From Ditylenchus dipsaci (Eukaryota > Nematoda > Chromadorea > Rhabditida > Anguinidae), in the NCBI GenBank assembly GCA_004194705.1, contig SADC01001036.1, positions 1 through 64,000 of the forward strand: DNA of 64,000 nucleotides, written 5' to 3'. Position numbers and translations under genes: made by a program. Positions 21,655 to 31,948 of this stretch are shown here, in pieces. How positions within the stretch are numbered: the first letter of the stretch is position 1; every line of letters begins with the position of its first letter. A model generated the notes under the pieces. That model was given only the letters and a program-made list of their open reading frames with translations, was not told where the DNA came from and ran no database searches.

Positions 21655-22810
21655 GGGTTGCGGAAGTTCCCGGAAACATAGAGTCAAACTTCGGGATCAG
21701 GACGAAAGGTCCCCAATATTCAATTTTCACAACATTTTGAGAGAAAAAAATAAGCCTTTTTTTTGCTTTTGTTCTGCGTAAAAAATGTGTTGTTCATTAT
21801 TTTTGTTGAACAACTTTCAATTCGCGACACTTTTGATTCGCGACACTATCGGTTGGCGACAGTCAATTCACCCTCAATGGTCAAGATCAACCCCTAATGG
21901 TCCTGACCTACCGTCAATGGTCCGGATCTATCCTCACTAGTCTTTATCTACCGTCAGTGATCCAGATATGCCCTCAATGGTGTTAAACCTTCGATGGCTC
22001 GTCAATGCTCTAGAAATAACTTTAATAGTCCTGATCTAACTTCATCTGTCATGATCCACAGTGGTACTCGGATGCTGGTAGAATGTAGTTCTAGGTAGTG
22101 GTAGTACTTGTAATACTCAGTTAATGGTAGTACTCAGTCGGCAGTACCCAAATTGCATATCAAAACCATTGAAACCGAGTGGTCGTCCACTTGAATTCAA
22201 AAAACTTTTACTGTTTAGGGTTTCAAAACTTGTTTTCTGGACTAACTCAGGCATGCTGAAAATGGTTTGATATTGGTAAAATGCCGTTTTATAGCATATT
22301 TTGGAGTTTTGCTGAAACCGAGCTTTGGTAAAATCAATTATCTCCCAATACTACCCAATAAAAATATTATTTTACTATTATCAAACCCTCTTCAGCATGC
22401 CCGAATTTGTCCAACTAGCAGCTTTTAAAACAAAACAAAAAACGTAAACATTTTTTAATCCAAGTGGAAGACCATTTGGCTATGTTAGTACATGGATTAT
22501 CCAAGAGAACCAAGATAGGATTATCGAAAAAATATTTAGAAGGTAGGAGTTCTTCACAAGACAAAAAATATTAATTTGGAGTATAAAAATGTGTCGATGA
22601 ATTCGCCTAGCGCCAACCTAAGATACGCTGGCCTACACTCGCCTAACCACAAACATTTTTGAGTCCGTCCAAATGTACGCCGGCCTACCCTGCAGCTAAG
22701 CACAAACAAGATGATATTACAATGATCCACTTGGAATGGAGATCGCAGGCACATTTTTTTCTCAAAATGTTGTGAAAATTGAATATTGGGGACCTTTCAG
22801 CCGGGTACCT
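21655..22810. mobile_element. Composite element bounded by inverted GGTCCCCAATATTCAATTTT
   Basis: 21705-21755 (AAAGGTCCCCAATATTC onward) is mirrored at 22755-22800. Inside are a degenerate minisatellite of CTACCGTCAATGGTCC type (21860-22060), a TACTCAG-type block, and a CCAAGTGG palindrome (22172-22479). Confidence 0.6.
22172..22479. mobile_element. CCAAGTGG-ended palindromic element
   Basis: Ends GAGTGGTCGTCCACTTG and CCAAGTGGAAGACCATTTGG. Arms contain GACTAACTCAGGCATGCTGA and its mirror, as in 14790-15043. Confidence 0.7.
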
Positions 22811-22884
22811 TTCGGGGTGGATCCTCGAACTTTGTTTAGAGCAGGTGGCTTTTCTAGAGGAAACACGGTAGTTTCGTTTACAAT

Positions 22885-23075
22885 ACGTGTCCAATGACGC
22901 GGAAAAGTGTGACTGCGACTGCGACTTTTCCGCGTCATTGGACACACATCAACAGTCGCAGTCACAGCGTGTGTCCAATGACGCGGAAAAGTGTGACTGC
23001 GACTGTGACTGCGACTGACGCTTCAAATCGATTTGAATTTACGTCGCAGTCACACTTTTCCACGTCACTTTTTTC
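22885..23075. mobile_element. Small foldback with GTGACTGCGACT arrays
   Basis: GTGTCCAATGACGCGGAAAA occurs three times in alternating orientation with GTGACTGCGACTGCGAC units between. This is a compact version of the array-arm architecture. Confidence 0.65.
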
Positions 23076-23229
23076 TTTCTGCCTATACTTTTCTACTCAC
23101 TTCTGCATAGTCATTTTGCTCTCTCAACAAATGTATTGCCAATAGTTTATTGGATGCTACACTCCAAGCATGTGGTATCGTAGATTAATGCAACTCCTAA
23201 CGTGGTCTGATCCACATGGTCTAATTCAC

Positions 23230-23440
23230 TTCAAACATGGCCTAAAACTTACCTATATGGCAGTACTCAGGTGTTGGTGCCTACGTAGGGGTACTTAGGT
23301 GGTGATAGGTGGGAGTACCTAGCTGGTGATACCGAGGTGGTGGTGCTCAAGTGGTGGTACTCAGGTCAGGGGTACCCAGGAAGGGCCTGCCCAGAATGAG
23401 TTGACCAGTTGGTGTTACTTAGGTGAGCGGTAAAGGATGG
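23230..23440 (+). repeat. Degenerate minisatellite of GGTGGTACTCAGGT type
   Basis: About ten imperfect units of 18-25 bp around GGTGGTRCTCAGGT. Confidence 0.55.
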
Positions 23441-23745
23441 GCAAAGACCAGATGGCTCAGGACCCACTCTGGAATGGACCCACTCTGAAGGACCCACTCT
23501 GCCAAAAGGCCAAAATAATTGGTTTTTCCGGGGTTTACTAAAGGGGGAGTATACTTTTTGAGAAAAACCGATTGAGCGGATCAGATTTCGGGTCCGATGG
23601 GCTTAATCGCTCATAATTCCAGGTTTATGGTGGATTTGAGTGGTTTAAGGTGGAATTCTGAGCGATTAAGCCCATCGGACCCGAAATCTGATCCGCTCAA
23701 TCGGTTTTTCTCAAAATTTTACTCCCCCTTTAGTAAACCTAGACG
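23440..23745. mobile_element. Foldback element E3 with GGACCCACTCTG units
   Basis: The core palindrome 23520-23740 (GGTTTACTAAAGGGGGAG at both ends; TTGAGCGGATCAGA inside) is homologous to the inner stems of E1 and E2. On its left are three units of GGACCCACTCTG in place of the other elements' arrays. No right-hand array is seen. Confidence 0.7.
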
Positions 23746-24068
23746 ATCCAAACCAGAAGGACAACGAACTAGCCATGAATTTGTTCAAAAAGCAATCCGC
23801 TTTGAAAATGGCCGTTACACAGTCAGCTGTGAATAATTTTGAAAAAGAATGCCAAAAGAATGTAGGATATCAGCAAAAAAAAACAACGACTACAAAAAAT
23901 GTCGAAAATTTACCACTAGTTTTTAGATTGATGCTAATAGATTCTTAACTTCAGAATCTAAAGTTAAGAGTCTTAACTTTCGATTCTGAAGTTAAGAATG
24001 TCGACTTTGGCATTATGCACCTTTTATATTTTAAACGAGTTTGCAAAAAAAAGTTTGCGATGTCTTAA

Positions 24069-24305
24069 AGGACCATTGCCACCTGTTTTGAATTGTCGCC
24101 CCGCCAATTCAAATTCTTTCGCCAAATCATTCAAATTTTGCACGAATTTTTCAACTTGTTTTCCAACAAAACAAGGCCTAGAATTTAATTTTAGGTATAG
24201 TTTTGTTAGAAACCAAGTTGAAAAATTCGTACGTAAATCTAACGATAAAGAAAAAATTTTAAATTTGACATGGGGAAAACCGTTGTCGGAGGCGGCGATG
24301 GCCCT
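24069..24305. mobile_element. piggyBac-like TTAA MITE
   Basis: Ends AGGACCATTGCC and GGCGATGGCCCT with TTAA at 24065-24068 and 24306-24309. The interior is related to 51510-51729 (shared TAGAAACCAAGTT). Confidence 0.75.
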
Positions 24306-24344
24306 TTAAAAGGTAAAAACTTAATTCGTATAGGTCCCAACCAT

Positions 24345-24530
24345 ACCTGTAGCGCCGCCAAAAACGCCGCCGGCGCCGCCGCCGGCGCCGCCGCCAGCGC
24401 CTCCAAAATTTTCGCCGCAGGCGCCTGGCGGCGCCGCCGGGCTTTTACAGAAACGGCGCCAGCGCCGGCGGCGCCGCCACCGCCGGCGCTGAGAAGCCGG
24501 AAGATTGCCGCCGGCGCCAGTGGCGTTCTA
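24345..24530. repeat. GC-rich GCCGCCGGCGCC island
   Basis: 180 bp of GCC/GGC repeats with inverted ends of the type GTAGCGCCGCC/GGCGCCAGTGGCG. It causes long artefactual Ala-rich reading frames. No codon-level evidence for a gene. Confidence 0.6.
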
Positions 24531-24620
24531 TAGTGCCAAATTTTTGTCTGTTTTTTTCCTTTAGGCGGATTAACAAGATCAATCTCTTGTGATCGATAGA
24601 TTTTATATATGTCCAAAAAG

Positions 24621-25762
24621 GGTACAGGCCGTTTCGTCGCCACAATTTTCGTCGCTACAATTTTCGTCGCCCACAATTTTCGTCGCCAGAATTTTCGTCA
24701 CCCACATTTTCGTCGCCAAAAATTTTCGTCGCCAACAATTTTCATCGCCGGCATATTTTCGTCGCCACAGTTTTCGTCGCCAGAATTTTCGTCACCCACA
24801 TTTTTCGTCGCCAAAAATTTTTCGTCGCCAACAATTTTCATCGCCGGCATATTTTGGTGGACAAACCGGTGGACCTTTGTACTTTCATCTTCCTGCAGTA
24901 TTGTTCTCGTACGTTCAGAGACCAATACATAGAGCTGAGCAACATAAACATAAAAAATGCCAGTTCTATGAAAATAAAAGGCTCAAATGAAGAACACCGT
25001 CAAAATCTTTAAATCTCCCGTCAAAATCATTAAATCTCCCGTCCGATTTTTAAAAGTTCTCGTTCTCGGTGTATAGTGTTCGAATTTTTTTCGCATAAGC
25101 TTGTAGCCCTGAATCTCTAGTTTCTGATAAGCTATCAACTAGCTTGATACAATTTTGAAAAACAGGAGAAAAATTGAGTTTTTCAAAACCACACCTTTTT
25201 CAAAACGAACTGTTCTACCACTTTTCAAAATTGTATCAACCTAATTGACATCTTATCAGAAACTAGAAATTCAGGGCTAGATGCTGATAAAAAAATAAGT
25301 AATTTGAAACATATACACCGAGAACGAGAACTTTTGAAAATTGGACGGGAGATTCAATTATTTTGACTGGAGATTTAATGTTTTTGACGGGTGTTTTCAA
25401 GTACAGCCAACAAATAAAAAGAGAAAGAAGCGTGACAAACCGTAACGACGCTAAACACGTAAAATCAATAGAGAATTGTGCCAACAAAAATACAGTCCAT
25501 GCTCGATTTAACAACTCAAGGCGAAAAATATACCGGCGACGAAAATTGCGGGCGACGAAAACTGTGGCGACGAAAATATACCGGCGACGAAAATTGCGGG
25601 CGACGAAAATTGCGGGCGACGAAAATTGTGGCGACGAAAAGTGTGGGCGACGAAAATTGTGGGCGACGAAAATTGTGGCGACGAAAATATGATGGCGACG
25701 AAAATTGTGGGCGACGAAAATTGTGGCGAACGAAAATTGTGGCGACGAAACGGCCTGCACCC
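24621..25762. mobile_element. Foldback element with CGTCGCCACAATTTT arrays
   Basis: The left array 24621-24855 begins GGTACAGGCCGTTTCGTCGC. The inverted array 25530-25762 ends GGCGACGAAACGGCC and runs into the assembly gap. Inside is another palindrome (25000-25145 against 25150-25400) carrying the TGTAGCCCTGAATCTCTAG motif on both arms. The right terminus and any target duplication are hidden by the N gap. Confidence 0.8.
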
Positions 25763-25779
25763 NNNNNNNNNNNNNNNNN
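25763..25779. other. Assembly gap (17 N)
   Basis: Seventeen N directly after the right arm of the CGTCGCC foldback. Palindromic arrays commonly stop assembly, so the true gap length is unknown. Confidence 1.
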
Positions 25780-25965
25780 GATCCTTAGTGAGTGTTTCTG
25801 TTCAAGCGTCCGCAAACAGCTCCTCTCATTGTGAATGCGCCTTAACAAGATAATACTGCAAAAAATTAAAGCGCTGCCGCAAAAGATGATGATGGCGCAT
25901 CTTTTAAAAGCCTGTGACTCTTTAGCTAAATTATGACCATGCATACTCTGTGCTTTTTTTTGCAA
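25780..25965 (-). CDS. Possible N-terminal exon of a small membrane protein (partial)
   Basis: From an ATG at 25965 the frame gives 62 codons with a hydrophobic stretch CAIIIFCGSALIFCSIILL at residues 22-40 flanked by basic residues, as in a type II anchor. It then runs into the N gap. There is no homology recognised and no downstream exon, so it may be chance. Confidence 0.25.
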
Positions 25966-26133
25966 TCAAACATTAGAGCAGAAACAGTCATTCTGTTCAA
26001 CCTTTATAATATGTTGAGCGGACAATTACCAATATTCAAGATTTTCATTGTTTTTTAAACATAACTAGAGGAATGAAATCATTTATTCGTAATTTTTTAT
26101 GACAAAAAAAACGACAAAAGATTTATGTGTTAA

Positions 26134-26410
26134 AGGGGCATGCTCGTTGCCGACGGGAACATTTCAAAAGGCGGGTACTGGGTTAATTTAAAAGTAATTT
26201 TTTTTGAAATTTGAAAATTGTTGAGTACTGTCCCGGCTATAAGTAGCCAAAAACATTTTTGTTGAGTATAATCATCGATGGCCTAATGGTAAAGTGACGG
26301 CGTACTGTGAATTTCGATCAGCGTAATTTTTCTTTGACTTTTACAATGCAATTGTCGTTTGAATTGACTAGTACTCGCCTTTCAAAATGTTTCGGCGACG
26401 GGCTTGCCGT
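26134..26410. mobile_element. piggyBac-like TTAA MITE with decayed right end
   Basis: The left end AGGGGCATGCTCGTTGCCG follows TTAA at 26130-26133. The right end resembles CGGCGACGGGCTTGCCG near 26390-26405 but lacks the terminal bases. An A-box-like TGGCCTAATGG lies at 26279 inside it. Confidence 0.5.
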
Positions 26411-26874
26411 ATGAAAATTAAAATTTTATACACGGTGTTCAATTAAATATTTCCAGTCTATGATTCAAATATTATTTTCAATTTGGCGCTTTAAGTGAAA
26501 TGTGACCACTCATGTCCTAGCTGATGCTCCACCATTTTATATGCAAGAAATTGAGTTTTTTATTTTAATAAAATTTTATAATCGTTTGAATTCTTTTTTA
26601 AGAATGCCATTTTTGACAAGTTGAATTCATTTTCATCACTATATGCTGTTTCGTTTTTAATTTATTGTTTAGCTATGTTACAAGTTTCAGGGCTATTAGG
26701 GCTAGGAAGCTAGAAAAAATGCAAGCGTATCAAGATATCGGAAAATCAAATAATGACTCAAATTCAACTTTTCTTCATTTTTATCCGATTTGTTCATTTT
26801 TTTTGAAAAATGTAAAAATAGCCATGTGTCTGCCTACAATTAAACATTGTAGGCTTTTTATCCGGGGTACAACA

Positions 26875-27248
26875 GGAGCGGCGAAAATGAGCGCCAACTT
26901 TTTTTCTTTCAGTCGAAGAGGCTAATTTTTAATAATTTTTTTTGTAAATTATAAACACTTTTAGGTAGCTCTAAGATTCCAGTTTTTAAAAAGCTATCAT
27001 TTGCAAATATGGCCACAAAAGCTAAAGGTATGAAACAAATCAGAAAATAGTTTTTTTCTGGTTTGTTTCATACCTTTGTTTTTGCCATAATTTGCTAGCA
27101 TATATCAACAAATGATTAGATTATTCAACAAATAGAAACTATAATCTTAGGCCTACCTGATAGTATTACCACTTTTTGGAAAATTTATTTGGAAATTTGC
27201 TTCTTTGACTGAAAGAAAAAAAAGTTGGCGCTCAATTTTCGCCGCTCC
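26875..27248. mobile_element. Palindromic MITE, TIR GGAGCGGCGAAAATGAGCGC
   Basis: GGAGCGGCGAAAATGAGCGC with a mirrored right end (one-base differences), and TTTTTTTCTTTCAGTC mirrored just inside. The left half carries the GTAGCTCTAAGATTCCAG variant of the dispersed motif. Confidence 0.7.
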
Positions 27249-28122
27249 ATAACAACATAGTGTTAATATAATATTTCAGCAATTTACAATTAGTTTAAAC
27301 AAAATTGTTTGTCTACTTGTCAAAAAAGTCATATTCTTTTAAAACAGTTTTAAAATTTTGCCTGAAACACAAAAAATATTCTAATTATAAACCGGGGAAT
27401 AAAATTGCACCCTGTATGCTTCAAAAGAAGAAAAATTGCAGTAAAAGTGCTTTCAACATAATAGGTTTAACATTAAGCGATAGTTTTATATTCAGCTTGA
27501 AAACCTACACTTTTATAGTTAAAGCCTTCTCTAAATTTGATGGTAAGAATCGCCCTGATGACTTTATAGATTTCAGCTAGAAAGTGGGCGGAGTCTCACT
27601 CATTCTAAAAATGTGTTATTTCCTACTTTTGAAACTTATTTATAATAACCTTTCAGTGAGGTTGGGGCTACTAGTTGAATTACCATCATATACCTTGACG
27701 TAGCTCTCAGTTGAATAAGTGCTAAATGTGAGGAATCTCAGCTCCACTCTAGAACCCTCTTTCACTGCTATATTGTAAATACAAGTGTTAAGATCTCTCA
27801 TAAGGATGAGGGTAGCCTGGCGAGCAAATCTGAAAACTGTAATTATTTCATAACGTTGCATTATTCATGATTTCACTTTTTCGTAAGTTTAAGGGTCTCC
27901 AATATGTAGAAATGTGTTTTTAGGTAAAGCTCCAAAATGTTTATATTTTTTATCAGGGGCGGTTATAATAAAGATTACCCTTACCTCTATTTTACCCTTA
28001 CTTCTACCTTTTACCCTTACCTCTACCTTTTACCCCTACCTCTACCTTTTTTACCTTCAACTTTTACCCGTACCTCTACCCTTACCCTTCCTCTACCCTT
28101 ACCTCTACCTCTACCCTTACCT

Positions 28123-28401
28123 CTACCTTTTACTCTTACCCTTACCTCTACCTCTACCTTCAACTTCACGATCGTGGATATCCTCTTTGGTTAACTTCTT
28201 GAGATTCGAATGCTTTTGCTTGACCTGCTCCACGATGGGCGACCCTTGATCCGGATACTCGGTGTTGAGTGTGTCGGTAACGGTCTTCCAAGCAGCGTTC
28301 TGACCAGCGGCTGAATCCTTTTTGCGGCTGTTTGGGAAGAGATCCTCTTGGTGCTCGGCGACCAGCTCAACTAAACGTTTGCACATCTCAGGCGTGAACA
28401 T
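28123..28401 (-). CDS. Myb/SANT-like (Zeste-type) DNA-binding domain, transposon cargo
   Basis: From an ATG at 28401 the frame reads MFTPEMCKRLVELVAEHQED, then an AAWKTVTDTLN block and QVKQKHSNLKKLTKED. The spacing of the tryptophan and the LKK helix fits the Zeste/Myb-SANT-like DNA-binding domains found in many transposon accessory proteins and some host regulators. After about 80 residues the frame enters the array itself and becomes a Gly-Arg-Lys repeat before a stop, so the original C terminus is lost or replaced by the arm. An upstream extension to 28482 exists but lacks support. It may bind the element's own array; that is inference. Confidence 0.5.
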   Translation of the reverse strand: MFTPEMCKRLVELVAEHQEDLFPNSRKKDSAAGQNAAWKTVTDTLNTEYPDQGSPIVEQVKQKHSNLKKLTKEDIHDREVEGRGRGKGKSKR

Positions 28402-28800
28402 AACGATAACTAGACATGAGAGCGATAAAATACGACAACAGTGTGCGTGTACACAAAGCGAGCAAATCTCAACAAACAACACAGAATAATGAAAAACGGA
28501 CGTCGAATTCGTGTTCAGCGACCCAGATTTACCTTAGAAATGCATTGCGGGACAAATTTAAAAATTGAGTTGGGGGAAAATTTTTACTCTGCTATAGCCA
28601 TGGTGAAATATGCATTGGTCCCCTGTTGTTTTTTACCTTTACCCCTACCTCTACCTTTACCTGCAGCTTTTTTATAACGGGTAGAGGTAAGGGTAGAGGT
28701 AAGGGTAAAAGGTACGGGTAGAGGTAGAGGTAAAAATTCTTTATTATAACGGGTAGAGGTAAAGGTAGAGGTAGAGGTAAAGGTAAGGGTAAATCGATTA

Positions 28801-29028
28801 CCGTATTTCCTCTAATAAGCGCCCCCCTCGACTTTGAGGGTCTGGCTCTCAGTGTAGAAGCAATATTTTGCAAAGTGTTTGATACGTTTTCTTAACTCGC
28901 ACGAGCTCTACCGATTCCACTTTTTAGATTTTGGTTGAACACCCAAAATATCGAAATCGAATTCCAAATTTTCCAATTTTCGGTGGTTCGAAAAAAGCGC
29001 CCCGGGGCGCTTATTAGAGGAAATACGG
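28801..29028. mobile_element. CCGTATTT-family MITE, 228 bp, TA TSD
   Basis: CCGTATTTCCTCTAATAAGC at the left, mirrored right end, TA at 28799-28800 and 29029-29030. The left TA lies within the right arm of the CTACCC foldback. Confidence 0.85.
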
Positions 29029-29399
29029 TATTATAACCGCCCCAGAAAAGAAAAGCAAATTTTTGAAGAAGGTAGAACCAACCTTTGCAGCTGCAGCATT
29101 GTAGTTTGTAGGAGGACAGGTGTCGGTTCCAGTTTAACGCAAGCACCGTTTCAGGCCACATTGATTCTTTAACTGTTACCAGCGTAGAATTTAAATTATC
29201 ACTCTGCTGTTTTAAAACTTCCTTTTGCTCGATTGCCAAGGCACTCTTTTGTCTATGTTCTTGAACCATATCATGCAACAAGCTAATTTGGTGCTCTTTT
29301 CTGCTGATTCATTAGTTTTGGCATGAAGGTCGGTTTTGAGCGATGCTATTTGCGAATTCAGTTGCTCAATCACAGAATTCTAAATATGATTGTCACCAG

Positions 29400-29990
29400 T
29401 GCTGTAAATTTCGGAATTTCGGTACCACACCGGACACCAGCCTGGAAATTATTGGCACCGGGAACCGCACCGGCATCGATCCATAAAATTTCAGCACCAT
29501 GCACTGCACAATTAGATATTTTAGTAATCCCCGGGAAAATCGCTCGAAATCGCCCAACCCTAACGGCGGCAAAGCGCCGGTTTGCCGGCGCACCGGGCAC
29601 CGACCTCCGAAATTTCGGCGAATTTTTAGAATATTGTTTAAAAAATTCAGTTCAAAAACGTGGGCTTAGGACACTTGGAGCTGGACAGTTAGAGCTGGTT
29701 TTTTCAAAATTTAGTTAAATTAAATTAAACCACATTGGGGCTAAATTTGAAAAAACCAGCTCCAACTGTCCAGCTCCAAGTGTCCCAGCTCCAAGTGTCG
29801 TTTTACCCAAAAAGTGAGCACAGTTTGTCGTACTTCCGAGTCACGAAAAATGACAATGTTTCAAATTTTCAGAAGCACTAGCTAAAATTTTTATATAATT
29901 TTTTCATTATTGTTTTGTCACTATTGTATTCAGAGTAAAATTCTGAGTTAAGGATCACAAAGATCACGCTTGACCGGCGAAGTGTTAATA
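29400..29990. repeat. Insertion of GC-rich palindromic sequence in copy A intron 4
   Basis: 29400-29640 contains GAATTTCGG/CCGAAATTTCGG mirrored ends around CACCGGCAC and GCGCCGGTTTGCCGGCGC blocks. 29670-29810 holds a second palindrome of AGCTGGACAGTT type with CAAGTGTC. The copy B intron here lacks these. Confidence 0.55.
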
Positions 29991-30486
29991 AGTCCCAAAG
30001 TCTTACCTGTAACCGCATTTGCTCCATGTTGTCCCCAGGGCTACCAACTGTTTACTGTTTTCTCGGTTCAGCTTTGAGATCTCTTGATCCCTAGCCAGCA
30101 TTAAGAATTTGCTGTTGAAGTAAGGTTTTTCTGCAACTCCAAAGCAGAACTTAAGTTCGCTATTGTCAACTTTTGTGCCTCGATTACTAGAGATTGGTTC
30201 TTGATTTCAATTTCTTGCTGCTTCAAGTGAATGTTCTTGGGTTCATGAGAGGATTCCAAAGCTAAATGTGTCTTTGATGCCAAGCAAGCGAGTCTTCTTT
30301 TTGGCTGACTCAAGTGTAGTCTCATTATTTGTTGAGTGAGTAACTTTTCCTAAAATTAATTATTTTCACTACCGTATTTCCCTAATTGCCCCCCCCCCTC
30401 CTATCGCCCCCCCCCCTCTAATTGCCCCTTCGGGGGCGCAGGGGGCTTGGGGGCTTGGAGTTGAGATGCGCACACCCAGGGAATGG

Positions 30487-31736
30487 GACATTTCACCGCG
30501 GCGACATTTCACCGCCTACGACATTCACCGCCGCGGACATTTCACCGCGAGACATTTCATCGCCTACGACATTTCACCGCCGGACTTCACCGCCTGCGAC
30601 ATTTCACCGCCGTTATGAAAATTACTTATCCTAGCCCTTATAAGCTCTGAGAAACATTTTTTTTCTGTTTTATATAATTTTTCAGTCAGAAATTTGTAAA
30701 TGGATGACATAGTAGAAGACCGTACGCTACTTTATCAAACAGAGGCTCAAAAAAGTACGTACATGAGAAAGGATGTACGTCGAGAATCGCAATCTCAGGG
30801 TTCTAACGAAGGAAAGATTTCGGCAGAGCGCGATCAGCGACAATAGGCTGTAAAGGAAGGGCTTGGTTTAATGAAGGAGGAAGTTCATAAAGTAAGTTAT
30901 TCTGGTTGTTTCAATTTATTACAGAATTTATGGCTTAAGGATGGTGACAGGTCATGGGTGCGAGTCAAATCCGTCTCATATTGCTGCTACTGCCATGGGG
31001 AATGAATAAAACGTTTAGCTACAACTACCACCATGGTAATCTTTCTATTATTATTATCGACTTTTGATCAGAATTATTGTAGCGAACGGGAGAAATATTG
31101 GCAAATGTTCGAAATAAAGTAAGAATTTCCGGAGTTCAAGACGAGCTGCCCAAAGTCAAAGCTAGGAAAAGCTAGTCAAAGCTACTCTTCGTCTGCCAAT
31201 TTGCTGAGAGCGCTTCCCTTGATATTCGCCCTTTATTCCAGCAGGAGGATATGGAACACATTCGGAAGGAAATGTTTCAAGAATTACAAGTTGGAAAGCT
31301 GTCAAGAATAAAGGAAATTAGTTAAATCCATTAGTGTTTTTGCTATTACTCTCATTACAATTAATAAAGAATTGTCATTCGAAGGTCTTGTTGAAAGGTC
31401 CAAGGTGGGTGAGGTGTGGAATGTGTCATAGATAAAAGAGGTCTTGTAACGTTGATTAATAGGTCATTGTTATCGTAATACTCGTGTTGAGCACAAAAAT
31501 TGTTTTTATTTTTGACTAAAATTGATACTTGTTGATTTCGTTTGATACCAGTTGATCCGGACAGATAACCATATAGGATGGAACCCTGGACGGTAATGGA
31601 ACCCTTTAATACAGCATAAATGGTGGTTCATTATAGCGGCGGTGAAATGTCGCAGGCGGTGAAATGTCCCGCGGTGAAATGTCGCGGCGGTGAAATGTCG
31701 TAGGCGGTGAAATGTCGCCGCGGTGAAATGTCGTAT
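30487..31736. mobile_element. Foldback element with CGACATTTCACCGCC arrays
   Basis: Left array 30487-30617 and inverted right array 31635-31736 of a 15-17 bp unit. The flanks CACACCCA and CACACCAC suggest an imperfect 8-bp duplication. The loop holds a broken gene (30694-31324). Confidence 0.75.
30694..31324 (+). pseudogene. Broken cargo gene in the CACCGCC foldback
   Basis: After a TTTTTCAG the sequence opens with an ATG at about 30700 reading MDDIVEDRTLLYQTEAQKST, then a charged stretch (VRRESQSQGSNEGKISAE) interrupted by one TAG. It goes on through KEGLGLMKEEVHK to a GTAAGT. Later pieces (near 31240-31324) read QEDMEHIRKEMFQELQVGK and end in a stop. AATAAA follows at 31363. It looks like a decayed spliced gene with a coiled-coil bias. 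No family recognised. Confidence 0.4.
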
Positions 31737-31948
31737 ACCCCACACCACATACCTTAGACACAAATCACTCGAAAGCGACTCTGGATCAGTGTTGTCAATT
31801 TTGGGGCATTACTAATTAAGCTTTTCCCCAACATAATGCCAGAGAGGAATTTACAAAAAGCATCTCAAGGCAGAATGACGCAAAAGTTTTTTGCAAAAAG
31901 CTTTTCAACGCTAAATGCCAAGAAAAGCTTTTTGCAAAAGCTTTTGAG

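Larger units (their letters stand above)
27956..29043. mobile_element. Foldback element with CTACCCTTACCTCTACC arrays, in copy A intron 5
   Basis: Terminal inverted repeat GGGGCGGTTATAATA (27956 and 29029-29043). Arrays of CTTACCTCTACC at 27984-28165 and inverted at 28630-28795. The loop carries a Myb/SANT-like open frame (28123-28401), and a CCGTATTT-family MITE (28801-29028) has inserted at the right end. No clear target duplication. Confidence 0.8.

Noticed and set aside
24270..24533. Alanine-rich protein from the GCC island
   Set aside because: Open in several frames at once because of the GCC repeat; no evidence beyond composition.
25478..25760. Long reading frames of repeating GDENCG or FRRPQFSSP type
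   Set aside because: They are translations of the CGTCGCC array in several frames on both strands and appear in all array elements; no start context, splice sites or non-repeat domain.
24621..25762. Regular short repeats resembling a CRISPR array
   Set aside because: Units are contiguous with 0-5 bp between them, mirrored as an inverted pair, and the genome is eukaryotic with introns. There are no unique spacers or cas genes.
26268..26340. Possible tRNA gene (A box TGGCCTAATGG)
   Set aside because: No matching B box at tRNA distance and no cloverleaf; it lies inside a decayed TTAA MITE.
27984..28800. CTACCC/GGGTAG arrays as interstitial telomere repeats
   Set aside because: Units are irregular 6-12 bp mixtures (CTTACC, CTCTACC) in an inverted pair inside TIR-bounded DNA, unlike a uniform telomere array.
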